DNA from: JAEUJM01 sp964635055
GTDB taxonomy: Bacteria > Actinomycetota > Acidimicrobiia > Acidimicrobiales > DATDAH01
Assembly: GCA_964635055.1 (NCBI GenBank)
Contig: CAZWMT010000019.1
Location: 1-64,000, forward strand
Direction of reading: 5' to 3'
DNA: 64,000 bases
Positions 17,569 to 26,758 of the stretch are shown here, one piece after another. Numbering within the stretch: position 1 is the stretch's first letter; each line of letters begins with the position of its first letter. Made by a program: the position numbers and the translations under genes. The notes under the pieces are model-generated. The model was not told the origin of the DNA, ran no database searches, and was given only the letters and a program-made list of their open reading frames with translations.

Positions 17569-18574
17569 CGAGCAGGGCGGCCACGTGGTCGGTCTGGGCA
17601 TCCCACGAGAACTCTCGCCGGGCCAGGCGCTCGTTGTGGTCGAGCAGTGACGGGTCGGGGGCGGCCAGCCAGCGGCGCAAGGGCTCGGGATCGTCGGTGG
17701 GGAACCAGCGGAAGCCCACCCAGCGCAGCTCCTGGGCGACGGGGTAGCGGGCCACCGCCGCCGGGGTGCGGTAGATGGCGGCCTCGATCGGGGGGTTGCC
17801 GAACCCCTCCCAGGTGGAGGGGAACACCACGGCGTCGGCGGGGGCGTAGATGTTCGGGCCGTGGGCCATCGGCCGGTGGATCACGCGGCACCGGGCGGCG
17901 CGCAGCAGGCGGTCGAGCTCGGGCCCGTAGCCCTCCTCCGGGCCCCCCAGCAGCCAGTAGGTGGCGCCCATGGCCTCGGCCATCGCGATGGCGGCCGGGA
18001 TCCCCTTGCGGGCGATGGCCCGCACCGGATGCACCAGGAGCAGCTCGCCCGGGTCGACGCCGAGCTCGCGCCGGGTGCCGTCGCGGTCGCCGGCGGGCCC
18101 GTCCACGTCGAAGCCGTTGTAGATCGTGAACGACGGGATGCCGCGCTCGGCCAGCTGCCGGCGGGTGAGCTGGTTGATGCAGACGTGGCGCCACGCAGGG
18201 TCGTCGGGTGGCAGCTCGGTCACGTGGGCGAACCGCTCGCGCTGCCACGGCGGGTCGTGGTGGTGCAGGATGGCGGGCCGCCCGCGGAGCACGAGCGCCA
18301 CCACCCGGGAGGCCGCCAGGTTGAGGGGGAGCGACAGCAGGTTCTCGACCAGCACCAGGTCGGCGTCGAGCAGGGCCTCGTCCACCTCGTCGATCTCGGG
18401 CGGCTCGGCCGCCCCCCACGCGAGCCCTGGCACGAGGCGGTCGACCGGTCCGTCGCCGGCCACCGTGACCACGTCGAACCCGAGGTGGGCGAGCGATCGG
18501 CCCCAGCTCTCGGCGATGACCGACACGCCGTCGGCCTGGCCGAGGCGGAACGAGACGATGGCGCAGGTGGGCAC
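17546..18574 (-). CDS. GT4-like glycosyltransferase
   Basis: A 342-residue GT-B-fold glycosyltransferase. The N-terminus VPTCAIVSFRLGQADGVSV is the usual first strand and donor/acceptor loop of GT4 enzymes, so I choose the GTG at 18574. Longer versions would overlap the divergent hydrolase. The C-terminal nucleotide-sugar domain shows LLVHPVRAIARKGIPAAIAMAEA and VVFPSTWEGFGNPPIEAAIY, with the Glu of the E-x7-E motif region. The start lies 37 bp from a divergent GH63 hydrolase, suggesting opposing synthesis and breakdown of one glycoside; that is inference. Donor and acceptor are unknown. Confidence 0.82.
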   Translation of the reverse strand: MPTCAIVSFRLGQADGVSVIAESWGRSLAHLGFDVVTVAGDGPVDRLVPGLAWGAAEPPEIDEVDEALLDADLVLVENLLSLPLNLAASRVVALVLRGRPAILHHHDPPWQRERFAHVTELPPDDPAWRHVCINQLTRRQLAERGIPSFTIYNGFDVDGPAGDRDGTRRELGVDPGELLLVHPVRAIARKGIPAAIAMAEAMGATYWLLGGPEEGYGPELDRLLRAARCRVIHRPMAHGPNIYAPADAVVFPSTWEGFGNPPIEAAIYRTPAAVARYPVAQELRWVGFRWFPTDDPEPLRRWLAAPDPSLLDHNERLARREFSWDAQTDHVAALLDEAGWRP

Positions 18575-18611
18575 GAGCAGGCAGGCGCTTTCCGGGTGGT
18601 AGGCAAGGACG

Positions 18612-19865
18612 ATGGGGGACGGTGCCGCCGGGCGCGAGGTCACCGTAGCGAGCGACCTGCGTGATCGTGTGAGGGCCGTCATGGCGGCCCACTGGCGTGA
18701 GGTGGGTGGTCTCGGGTTCACCGTCCCCAACGCACAGGTCTACCCCTGGCAGTGGCTGTGGGACTCGTGCTTCCACGCGGTCATCTGGGCCGAGCTGGGC
18801 GACGCCGACCGTGCGGTGCGAGAGCTGCAGGCGCTCTTCGCGCACCAGGACGACGAGGGCTTCGTGCCCCACGTGGTCCACCACGGCCACCCGGAGCACC
18901 TCGCCGAGTTCTGGGGCCGGCGAGGCACCTCGTCCATCACCCAGCCGCCGATGTACGGGCATGCCATCGCCCAGCTCGTCGGGCGCGGCATCGACGTGCC
19001 TGCCGAGCTGGTCGAGCGTGCCCGCTCGGGGCTCGAGTTCCTGCTGCGGGCCCGTGTCCGCGACAACGCCTCGGGCCTGATCACGGTCGTGCACCCGTGG
19101 GAGACCGGTGCCGACGACAGCCCCCGGTGGGACGACGCCTGCCCGGGCGGGTTCGACCTGGGCCGGTGGCGGCAGGCGAAGGGCGATCTGCTGGCCTCCG
19201 TCGTGCGTCATCCGGGGGGCGCACCGGTCGCCAACCCGGCGTTCCCCGTGGCGCCCGTGGGCTTCAACGCCCTGGTGGCCTTCAACCTCGCGGAGCTGAT
19301 GTCGACGGACCCGCGCCTCCACCGGGCCTTGGCCGCCGAGATGGTGGCGCTGATCGGGTCGCTCGCCGCCCGCTGGGACGAGGAGCTGCTCACCTGGGTG
19401 GACGGCGGGCCGACCGCACCGGGGTCGGGCAGGGTGCGCACCGCCGATGCGCTGCTCGCCCTGACGGCGATCGATCAGGTCGACCAACTCGACGCGGCGT
19501 ACCCGCAAGTTGCCGACCCGTCGGCGTTCGGCGGCCCGCTCGGGGTGCGCGGCGTGCACCGCGACGAGCCCACGTACCAGCCCCGGGCCTACTGGCGAGG
19601 GCCCACGTGGCCCCAGCTCGCGTACCTCCTCCACCGGCGGGCCGGGATGGTCGGGCACCCCCGGGTCGAGCGCTACCTCGTCGAGTCGACGGTCGCCGGG
19701 TCGGTGGGCTCGGGCTTCGCCGAGTACTGGGACCCCGAGGACGGCACGGGCCTCGGGGCGGTGCCGCAGTCGTGGACGGGGCTGGCCCTCGTCATGGCCG
19801 CGCATCCCCGATCGGGCGACGAGGGGCCTCGCCGGCCCCCGGTCGCCGCGCCCCGCCCCGCCTGA
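18612..19865 (+). CDS. GH63-like alpha-glycosidase (glucosyl/mannosylglycerate hydrolase type)
   Basis: A 417-residue (alpha/alpha)6-barrel hydrolase resembling bacterial GH63 enzymes that cleave glucosylglycerate or mannosylglycerate. Supporting motifs are YPWQWLWDSCFHAVIWAEL near the N-terminus, HPWETGADDSPRWDDAC (probable catalytic acid region), and GFAEYWDPEDGTGLG near the C-terminus (probable general base Glu). No signal peptide is present, so it should act in the cytoplasm, for example on compatible solutes. The ATG at 18612 is provisional; an ATG at 18681 has a GAGGG ribosome site but drops part of the first helix. Confidence 0.8.
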   Translation: MGDGAAGREVTVASDLRDRVRAVMAAHWREVGGLGFTVPNAQVYPWQWLWDSCFHAVIWAELGDADRAVRELQALFAHQDDEGFVPHVVHHGHPEHLAEFWGRRGTSSITQPPMYGHAIAQLVGRGIDVPAELVERARSGLEFLLRARVRDNASGLITVVHPWETGADDSPRWDDACPGGFDLGRWRQAKGDLLASVVRHPGGAPVANPAFPVAPVGFNALVAFNLAELMSTDPRLHRALAAEMVALIGSLAARWDEELLTWVDGGPTAPGSGRVRTADALLALTAIDQVDQLDAAYPQVADPSAFGGPLGVRGVHRDEPTYQPRAYWRGPTWPQLAYLLHRRAGMVGHPRVERYLVESTVAGSVGSGFAEYWDPEDGTGLGAVPQSWTGLALVMAAHPRSGDEGPRRPPVAAPRPA

Positions 19866-19978
19866 CCGGATCCCATCAGCTGGCGACGCCACCTGCCGAT
19901 GGGGAACCGTCGGAGCAGGGGTGTGTTCCGCCCGCCCGAGCGCGAGAATGGATCAGAGCCGAGTGGACGCGATGAACG

Positions 19979-22810
19979 GTGTTCACTAGACACGGGGTGG
20001 TTGTGGGTCGACGAGGGTGGCGGACGGTGACGACGAGGGGCCCGTGGTGGCTCCTGCTCGTCGCACTGGTCGCCACGACGGTCGCGGCCGGCCCCGCCTG
20101 GGGCGCGACCCAGCAGGTCCCCCCTGCGCCGGTGGCCCCCACTGGCACCCTCATGGGTGTCGTCACCACCACGGGCACCGGCGAACCGGTGCCCGGGGCC
20201 TGGATCGCGATCATGCGCGCCCACGACTTCGAGTTGGCGGACGAGGTGGTGGCCGATGCCGACGGCGCCTACTCGGCCGAGGTGGGCGCCGGCACGTACT
20301 TCCTGTTCCTGATCGACCCGACCGGCGGGCACGTGCAGGGGCTGTGGGGGGCGCCTGATCCCGTCCGCATCACGGGCGGCGGGGTCACCACGCTGGACGC
20401 GACGATGACGCGCAGCACCGGATCGATCACCGGGGTCGTGTCCGATGACACCACCGGCCTGCCCATCAGCGGTGCGTGGGCCGTGGCCCTGAACGCCTCG
20501 GGCGCCCCGGAGGCCGGGGCGACCACCGATGCGCTGGGCCGCTTCACGCTGGCGGACCTCCCCACCGGCCGCCACCGGATCGCCTACCTCGACCCCACCG
20601 GTGCCCATGCCGCCGAGTTCTACGACGACGCCCCCCACGCCGGGGTGTCCACGCCGGTGCAGGTCACGGCCGGGGCGACCGTCACCGCCGACGCGTCGCT
20701 GGCCACCCAGGTCCCGTTGCTCGCGTTCACCCCGCTGCGGGGCACGGTCACCGAGACGGGTTCGGGCCGGGTGCTGCCGGGGGTGCTGGTGCTGGCGGTT
20801 CGGGCCACGGACTACCGCTTCGCCGGGGCGACGGTGACCAACGACATGGGTCGGTACCGGTTCGACCTCCAGCCGGGCACCTACAAGCTGGCGTTCCTCG
20901 ACCCGGCGGGCCTGCACGACATGGAGTGGTACGACAACCGGCCGTTCAGCGGGCTGGCCACCGCCGAGGCGGTGACGGCTCCCTCGAGCAACAACGACGC
21001 CGCGCTCAGCCGCAACACCGGCGAGATGCAGGGCACCGTGGTGGACCAGGTGACCGGTGCGCCGATCGCGGACGCGTGGGTGCTGGCGATCGGGGCCACC
21101 GGTGGCATCCACGGCGTGGTGACCGACGAGAACGGCAGCTACCGGGCCACCGGGCTGCCGGTGGGCACCTACCGGGCCGCCATCATCGACACCGTGGGCC
21201 ACCGGGCCCTCCGGTACTGGCGGGACAGCGCGGACTACGCCGGTGCTGACACCTTCACGGTCACCGGATCCGTCGAGGCGTCCGTGGACGCCATGTTGAG
21301 CACGCCGGGGCCCGAGGCCGTGCTCGACAGCGCCGTGGGCTGGTGGGACGCCGCCGCGGGCGTGCGCCTCGACGGCTCGCTGCCCGACCTGTCCGGGGGT
21401 GGCAACCACCTGACCCTGCACCCGGGCACGGTGCCGAGCAACGGCCCCGTGCTCCTGTCGCCCGACCCGGTCCGGGGCCGGCACCTGTTCAGCCCCGGAT
21501 GGGACGACATGTTCCTCGAGACCCCGGCGCCGACTCGGCGGTTGCGCGCCATCGACGTCGCCTGGGAGGGCGACCTCGCCCGCGTCCTCGACCTCAACCA
21601 GGCCGCCACGGTCGACTGGCTCGTCCACCAGGGGACGACGACGAACGGCACCTTCTCGTGGGCTGTCGGGGTCGAGGTCGCCACGAACCGGGTGGTCGTG
21701 GCCCGTTCCGAGGACGGCGTCGAGGTGCAGACCACGACCACGAGCGCGGCCATCGACCCGGGGCCCCAGCGAGTGGCGGTCACGATGGATGCCGTCACCG
21801 GTGACCTGCGGCTCTACCAGCAGCCCTTCGACGCCCCGCTCGACGACTTCGATGCCGACTACAGCGGCTGGGACCTCCTCGACGTGGTGGCCGGGACGGG
21901 CCCGCTGTCCCTGTTCGAGTCGCCCGCACCCATCCGGCACTCGTCGACGGTGGACATGGACCGGGCCGGCGACGTGCCCATGCTGGGTTGGTTCGAGGCG
22001 CTCTACCGCCTCCGGGTCCGCGACGACGTCGAGGAGTCCGAGGTGGCCCAGCTGGACATCGCCGACATCCCGGCCACGCAGGAGTGGTTCGACCTCGACG
22101 GCCTCCCCCCGGTGGGCGACGTCACCACCGCCCAGGCCACCGAGTTCACGGGGCGCAGCGGCGAGGTGTGGCGCATCACCAACTACGCCACCACGAGCTA
22201 TCCGATCGTCATCGTCGAGCGCCCCGTCGTCGTGTTCGGCAACGGTGCCTACGGCGAGGCCCCCGTCAGCGACCGGCTCTTCGACCTGGCCGACGACGCC
22301 GACCTCTCGGTCTGGTGCGCGTACGGGTTCGCCCGCCTGGACACCCAGAACCTGCCGCTGGTCGCCCACAAGGCGTACGGCGCGGTGACGCCCGGGTACG
22401 CCATCACCAAGGTCGGCTCGATGTTCCCCGGCGCCCCCTTCGCCCAGATCGGTGACGGCACCACGGTGAGCGGCGCGATCCCGCCGGCCACGACGGACGG
22501 GCGCTTCAACATCAGCGGGTTCCAGGTCGACCGCTCGGCACCGTACGAGTCGGGGTCGGCCGACAGCGCCGACGAGCCGACCCTGGTCGCCTACACCAAC
22601 GGGGTGCCCAGCGCGCCGACCGACCTGACCACGCTGGGCTCGTTGTCCGCGCCCGGCAGCGCGCTGCGGGTGGCGTCGTGGTCCGACGACGGGCGCCCCA
22701 CCGCCGGGTTCGTGTTCCTCGGCCTGGCGGTGTTCGACCGGACCCTCAGCCAGACCGAGATCGACCGGCTCCCCTACGAGTTCGGGCTCACCCCGACCCC
22801 GCCGGACTGA
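19979..22810 (+). CDS. Secreted four-repeat (carboxypeptidase-regulatory-like) protein with C-terminal LamG-like region
   Basis: A 943-residue exported protein. After a signal segment (WWLLLVALVATTVAAGPAWGA) come four repeats of about 90-105 residues, each starting like GVVxxxxTGxPVPGAWVxAI and ending in Y or F plus L-D-P-T/A-G, matching CarboxypepD_reg/CNA-B-like beta-sandwiches. The rest (about residues 440-943) begins VGWWDAAAGVRLDGSLPDLSGGGNHL, reminiscent of concanavalin/LamG-type domains. No LPxTG or C-terminal anchor is seen. It is probably an adhesin or matrix protein. The GTG at 19979 is tentative; GTG codons at 19997 and 20003 are possible. Confidence 0.75.
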   Translation: MFTRHGVVVGRRGWRTVTTRGPWWLLLVALVATTVAAGPAWGATQQVPPAPVAPTGTLMGVVTTTGTGEPVPGAWIAIMRAHDFELADEVVADADGAYSAEVGAGTYFLFLIDPTGGHVQGLWGAPDPVRITGGGVTTLDATMTRSTGSITGVVSDDTTGLPISGAWAVALNASGAPEAGATTDALGRFTLADLPTGRHRIAYLDPTGAHAAEFYDDAPHAGVSTPVQVTAGATVTADASLATQVPLLAFTPLRGTVTETGSGRVLPGVLVLAVRATDYRFAGATVTNDMGRYRFDLQPGTYKLAFLDPAGLHDMEWYDNRPFSGLATAEAVTAPSSNNDAALSRNTGEMQGTVVDQVTGAPIADAWVLAIGATGGIHGVVTDENGSYRATGLPVGTYRAAIIDTVGHRALRYWRDSADYAGADTFTVTGSVEASVDAMLSTPGPEAVLDSAVGWWDAAAGVRLDGSLPDLSGGGNHLTLHPGTVPSNGPVLLSPDPVRGRHLFSPGWDDMFLETPAPTRRLRAIDVAWEGDLARVLDLNQAATVDWLVHQGTTTNGTFSWAVGVEVATNRVVVARSEDGVEVQTTTTSAAIDPGPQRVAVTMDAVTGDLRLYQQPFDAPLDDFDADYSGWDLLDVVAGTGPLSLFESPAPIRHSSTVDMDRAGDVPMLGWFEALYRLRVRDDVEESEVAQLDIADIPATQEWFDLDGLPPVGDVTTAQATEFTGRSGEVWRITNYATTSYPIVIVERPVVVFGNGAYGEAPVSDRLFDLADDADLSVWCAYGFARLDTQNLPLVAHKAYGAVTPGYAITKVGSMFPGAPFAQIGDGTTVSGAIPPATTDGRFNISGFQVDRSAPYESGSADSADEPTLVAYTNGVPSAPTDLTTLGSLSAPGSALRVASWSDDGRPTAGFVFLGLAVFDRTLSQTEIDRLPYEFGLTPTPPD

Positions 22811-22837
22811 CCGTCCGCCACCGGCGCCGGTCCTGGC

Positions 22838-22843
22838 TAACGT
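22838..22843 (+). promoter_or_regulatory. -10 element TAACGT, leaderless arrangement
   Basis: TAACGT lies exactly 6 nt before the GTG start at 22850, so transcription should begin at or next to the start codon. No ribosome-binding site is visible, which agrees. Confidence 0.5.
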
Positions 22844-22849
22844 CGACAC

Positions 22850-23635
22850 GTGGCCACCGACGACGAACTCCTCGCGGAGGTGGCCGACGGCGTCGGCCGC
22901 CTCACGATCAATCGGCCCGAACGGCGCAACGCCATGTCCTGGGGCGTCCTCACGGGCATGCGAGAGCACCTCGCGGCGTGGAAGCACGACCCCGAGGTGC
23001 GGGCGGTGGTGCTCACCGGCGCCGGCGACAAGGCCTTCTGCGCGGGTGCCGACCTGACCAACATGGCGGGCAGCGCCGGCTACCTGGACCTCCACGACTC
23101 GCGAGGTGAGCTCGCCCGCCTGTTCGCCGACCTGTGGGGCCTGGGCAAGCCCACCATCGCCCGGGTGCGCGGGTACTGCCTGGCCGGCGGGTTCGGGCTG
23201 GCCCTGTCGTGCGACCTGGTGGTGGCAGCCGACGATGCCCGGTTCGGCACCCCCGAGATCGATGTCGGGCTCTGGCCCTACATGATCACGGTGCCGCTGG
23301 TGCGCTCCATGCCCCCCAAGAAGGTGCTCGAGCTGATGATGACCGGTCGTCGGGTGGCGGCCGACGAGGCGGACCGGCTGGGCTTCGTGACCAGGGTGGT
23401 GCCCGTCGCCGAGCTCGACGCCGCGGTGGACGAGTTGGCCGCCACGCTGGCGGCCAAATCACCGGCGACGATGAAGCTCGGCCGCGACTCCTTCTACGCG
23501 GTGTGGGACCAGGACGCCGACGACGCGCTGCGCCTGCTGCACCCCATGTTGACGATCACGTCGGCCACCGAGGATGCCGCCGAGGGCATCGCCGCCTTCG
23601 TCGAGAAGCGCGATCCCGTCTGGAAGGGCCGCTGA
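22850..23635 (+). CDS. Enoyl-CoA hydratase/isomerase family protein
   Basis: A 261-residue crotonase-fold enzyme. The oxyanion-hole segments are AFCAGADLTNM and YCLAGGFGLALSCDLVVA. Where enoyl-CoA hydratases carry their second catalytic Glu, this protein has GTPEIDVGLWPYMITVPLVR, with Glu in PEIDVGL. It may hydrate enoyl-CoA or do an isomerase variant. The GTG start follows a leaderless promoter. The stop (23635) is 1 nt from the next ATG, so it is an operon with the carboxyltransferase, fitting acyl-CoA or branched-chain catabolism. Confidence 0.9.
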   Translation: MATDDELLAEVADGVGRLTINRPERRNAMSWGVLTGMREHLAAWKHDPEVRAVVLTGAGDKAFCAGADLTNMAGSAGYLDLHDSRGELARLFADLWGLGKPTIARVRGYCLAGGFGLALSCDLVVAADDARFGTPEIDVGLWPYMITVPLVRSMPPKKVLELMMTGRRVAADEADRLGFVTRVVPVAELDAAVDELAATLAAKSPATMKLGRDSFYAVWDQDADDALRLLHPMLTITSATEDAAEGIAAFVEKRDPVWKGR

Positions 23636-23636
23636 C

Positions 23637-25295
23637 ATGGACGATGTGGCTGCGGAGCGCAGCGGAGCAGCAGCACCGCCCGAACCGGATGCCGAGGGGG
23701 CGTCGACGGAGGAGACGCAAGGCGTCAAGCCGAACCTGCACGACTGGGGGCCGCTCACCCGCGACTTGGCCGAGCGCCGCGAGAAGGCGCTGGGCATGGG
23801 CGGTCCCGAGCGCGTCGAGCGCCAGCGCTCGCTCGGCAAGCTGCCGGTGCGCGTGCGCCTCGAGCGCTTCGTCGACGCCGGCACCTTCGTCGAGTACGGC
23901 CAACTGGCCGATTCGATGGACCCCGGCCTGGCCGACAAGGGCTACCTGGCCGCGGACGGGTGCGTGACGGGCATCGGCGAGGTCGACGGTCGTCGCGTGG
24001 CCATCTGCGCCTACGACTTCACCGTGATGGCCGGCTCGATGGGCGCGGTCAACGAGTCCAAGACGAGCCGCATGCGCGAGTTGGCGCTGCGCCAGCGCAT
24101 CCCCATCGTGTGGCTGCTCGACTCGGCGGGCGCCCGCATCATGTCCAGCTCCGGTTCCACCTTCGCCGGCGTCGGCCACCTCTTCCGCGAGCAGGTGATC
24201 TTGTCCGGGGTCGTGCCCCAGGTGGGCGCCATGCTCGGTCACTGCGCGGCGGGCACCGCCTACATCCCGGCGCTGGCCGACTTCATCCCGATGGTGAAGG
24301 GCATCTCGTCGATGGCCCTGGCGGGCCGTCACCTGGTGAAGGCGGCGACCGGCGAGGACGTCACCGAGGAGGACATGGGCGGCTCGACGGTGCACACCAA
24401 GGTGAGTGGCGTGGCCGACCTCGAGGTGGCGAGCGACGACGACTGCCTGGAGGCCATCCGCACCTACCTGTCCTTCTTCCCCAGCAACAACCAGGAGCCG
24501 CCCCCCGTCGCCGAGTGCACCGATCCCGTCGACCGGCGGGTGGACGAGCTCTACGACATCGTGCCCACCGCGCCCCGCCGGGCCTACGACATGCACAAGG
24601 TGATCCGTGCCGTGGTGGACGACGGCGACTTCTTCCCCATGAAGGGCGCCTGGGCCAAGAACGTCATCACCGGGCTGGCCCGGGTGGGCGGCCGGCCCAT
24701 CGGCATCGTGGCCAGTCAGCCGATGGTGCTCGGCGGCGCCCTCGACGTGAACGCGGCCGACAAGGCCGCCCGCTTCGTGTGGCTGTGCGACGCCTTCGGC
24801 ATCCCGCTCGTCTTCCTGCACGACGTCCCGGGGTTCATCGTCGGCTCGGCGGTGGAGAAGCAGGGCATCATCCGCCACGGGGCCAAGATGCTGTTCGCCA
24901 TCAGCGAGGCCACCGTGCCCAAGGTGAGCATCGTGCTGCGCAAGAGCTACGGCGCCGGCTACTTCGTCATGAACGGCACCGCCTACGAGGCCGACTACGT
25001 CGCCATCTGGCCCACCGCCGAGATCGCGGTCATGGGCCCCGACGGGATGGTGAACATCATCATGCGCAAGCAGCTCGAGGCCATCCCCGAGGGCAAGGAG
25101 CGCGACGAGGCACGGATCGCGATGGCCGACGAGCTGCGCAAGAACATCGACCCGTACGTCGCCGCCGGCCATGCCGCGGTCGACGACGTGATCGATCCGG
25201 CCGAGACGCGGCAGGCCATCTGGCGGGGGCTGCAGGTGAGCCGCACGAAGCAGGTGCAGCGGCCGTGGCGCAAGCACGGCGTGCTGCCGGTCTGA
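23637..25295 (+). CDS. Acyl-CoA carboxylase carboxyltransferase (beta) subunit
   Basis: A 552-residue biotin-dependent carboxyltransferase. The two crotonase-like halves show WLLDSAGARIMSS followed by GTAYIPALADFIPMVKG (N-terminal half), and PLVFLHDVPGFIVGSAVEKQGIIRHGAKML (C-terminal half). It should move the carboxyl group from biotin to an acyl-CoA such as propionyl-, methylcrotonyl- or geranyl-CoA; specificity is not resolved. No biotin carboxylase subunit is in the window. A free 72-residue biotin carrier is encoded at 29992, but partnership is only a guess. It follows the enoyl-CoA hydratase by 1 nt. Confidence 0.93.
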   Translation: MDDVAAERSGAAAPPEPDAEGASTEETQGVKPNLHDWGPLTRDLAERREKALGMGGPERVERQRSLGKLPVRVRLERFVDAGTFVEYGQLADSMDPGLADKGYLAADGCVTGIGEVDGRRVAICAYDFTVMAGSMGAVNESKTSRMRELALRQRIPIVWLLDSAGARIMSSSGSTFAGVGHLFREQVILSGVVPQVGAMLGHCAAGTAYIPALADFIPMVKGISSMALAGRHLVKAATGEDVTEEDMGGSTVHTKVSGVADLEVASDDDCLEAIRTYLSFFPSNNQEPPPVAECTDPVDRRVDELYDIVPTAPRRAYDMHKVIRAVVDDGDFFPMKGAWAKNVITGLARVGGRPIGIVASQPMVLGGALDVNAADKAARFVWLCDAFGIPLVFLHDVPGFIVGSAVEKQGIIRHGAKMLFAISEATVPKVSIVLRKSYGAGYFVMNGTAYEADYVAIWPTAEIAVMGPDGMVNIIMRKQLEAIPEGKERDEARIAMADELRKNIDPYVAAGHAAVDDVIDPAETRQAIWRGLQVSRTKQVQRPWRKHGVLPV

Positions 25296-25311
25296 GCCCA
25301 CCCCTTCCACG

Positions 25312-26721
25312 GTGACCGTCCTCTTCCTCCACATCCCCAAGGCCGCGGGCACGTCGTACCTCAACGCGCTGGCCGAGGCGCTCGGCGGCCGTGCCCTGGT
25401 GCCCGACATCCCGGGCGAGGTGACCTCCGAGGAGTTCCAGCAACAGGTCGACCCCGAGTCGCTGCGCCAGTACGCGCTGGTCGCCGGCCACGTCGACTAC
25501 GGCCTCTGCCGGCGGGCCCCGTTCCTGCGCCCCGTCACGGTGCTGCGCGACCCGATCGACCGCATCGTCTCCTGGTACCACTACGTGCTCCGCAGCCAGG
25601 ACGCCGGCCTCGCCCCGTGGCGCCACTTCATCGAGACCCGGGCGATGTCGATCGAGGACTTCCTGTTGCACCCGCAGCTGCGGTGGCTGCAGGGCCAGGC
25701 CCAGACGCTGCAGATCGCCGGCTACCTGTGGAGTGGCGAGCCCTTCCCCCCGGTCGACGACATCATCGGCGAGGCGGAGGCCAACCTGGCCCAGTTCGCC
25801 CATGTCGGCCTCTACGAGCGGCTGGGTGACTCGCTGCGGCTGGCGCGCGCCGAGCTGGGGCTCGCCGCGGTGCCCACCCTGCCGGACCGCAACGTGTCGC
25901 CGCCGCGGCCGGCGGAGCTGGACCCCGAGGTCCGGGCCGCGGTCGCCGAGCTGATCGGCATGGACGCCGCCTTCTACCCCTGGGCAGTGGCCGAGTTCGA
26001 GCGGCGGCTGGCGGTCCACGGCCTCGCCGGCGAACGCACCGCGCTGCCGCCGCCCGTGCGCCCCCCGCCGGTCGCGGTCACGCCCCCGAGTCGCACCGAG
26101 GGCGGCCTCGCCACCGATCCCGATGGCGGGGCCGGTGCCGGTGCGGCGGGTGACCGCGGGGTCGGCGACTGGATCGAGTTGGCCTGGTTCCCCGAGCCCG
26201 GCACCACCATCGGCGGTCCGCTCGTGTGGCCCCTGCCGCTGTCGGCGCCCGATGAGGTGCCCGACCCGGCGTCCGCCCCGGCATCGCCAGGCCTGCCCGC
26301 CGGCGTCGAGGCCCGGGTGGGTGCGTCGTTCGTCGTGGGCGACGAGGCCCCGCTGGACTGCGGCGCGAACTGGGTTCGCGTCCCGGCCGGGCTCTACCAG
26401 GTGCAGGCCACCGTCCCCTGCCGGCGCTTCGGTGAGGCGCAGGTCGAGTGGGACCTGCTGTTCGACTTCGCCTGGTACGGCGTGCCGCCGATCCCGTACG
26501 TGGAGGGCCTGCCCGGCGCTCCCGACCTGGTGCTCTGGGTGCCCCAACCGGTGCCGGCCGGCCTGCCGAAGCTGCCCCTGCGGGGGTCGCCGATCTCGGC
26601 CGGCGGCCTGCTCCGGGTCCCCGAGGGTGGAGGGCACCTCTGCTTCCTGCTCGGCTCGTCGCAACCCGTCGCGATCTCGCCGGGCGACCAGGTGCGCCTG
26701 CGCTACGTCAAGGTCGGGTAG
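25312..26721 (+). CDS. Sulfotransferase-family protein with unassigned C-terminal domain
   Basis: A 469-residue protein. Residues 1-245 look like a PAPS-dependent sulfotransferase: the 5'-phosphosulfate loop is LFLHIPKAAGTSYLNAL and the 3'-phosphate motif is VTVLRDPIDRIVSWYHYVL. Residues about 245-300 form a Pro/Gly/Ala-rich linker, and the remaining 165 residues (WIELAWFPEPGTTIGGP to RLRYVKVG) look like a beta-rich domain I cannot name. It may sulfate a cell-surface glycan or lipid. The GTG start lies 16 nt after the carboxyltransferase stop. The fused C-terminus is unusual. Confidence 0.78.
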   Translation: MTVLFLHIPKAAGTSYLNALAEALGGRALVPDIPGEVTSEEFQQQVDPESLRQYALVAGHVDYGLCRRAPFLRPVTVLRDPIDRIVSWYHYVLRSQDAGLAPWRHFIETRAMSIEDFLLHPQLRWLQGQAQTLQIAGYLWSGEPFPPVDDIIGEAEANLAQFAHVGLYERLGDSLRLARAELGLAAVPTLPDRNVSPPRPAELDPEVRAAVAELIGMDAAFYPWAVAEFERRLAVHGLAGERTALPPPVRPPPVAVTPPSRTEGGLATDPDGGAGAGAAGDRGVGDWIELAWFPEPGTTIGGPLVWPLPLSAPDEVPDPASAPASPGLPAGVEARVGASFVVGDEAPLDCGANWVRVPAGLYQVQATVPCRRFGEAQVEWDLLFDFAWYGVPPIPYVEGLPGAPDLVLWVPQPVPAGLPKLPLRGSPISAGGLLRVPEGGGHLCFLLGSSQPVAISPGDQVRLRYVKVG

Positions 26722-26758
26722 GGCGCCCGACCGCCGCTGGCCGGCCGTCGGCCGTGGC

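Noticed and set aside
19972..19989. A tiny ATG-to-TAG frame (MNGVH) before the four-repeat surface protein, as a possible leader peptide.
   Set aside because: Five codons with no attenuator structure; it overlaps a candidate start of the real gene.
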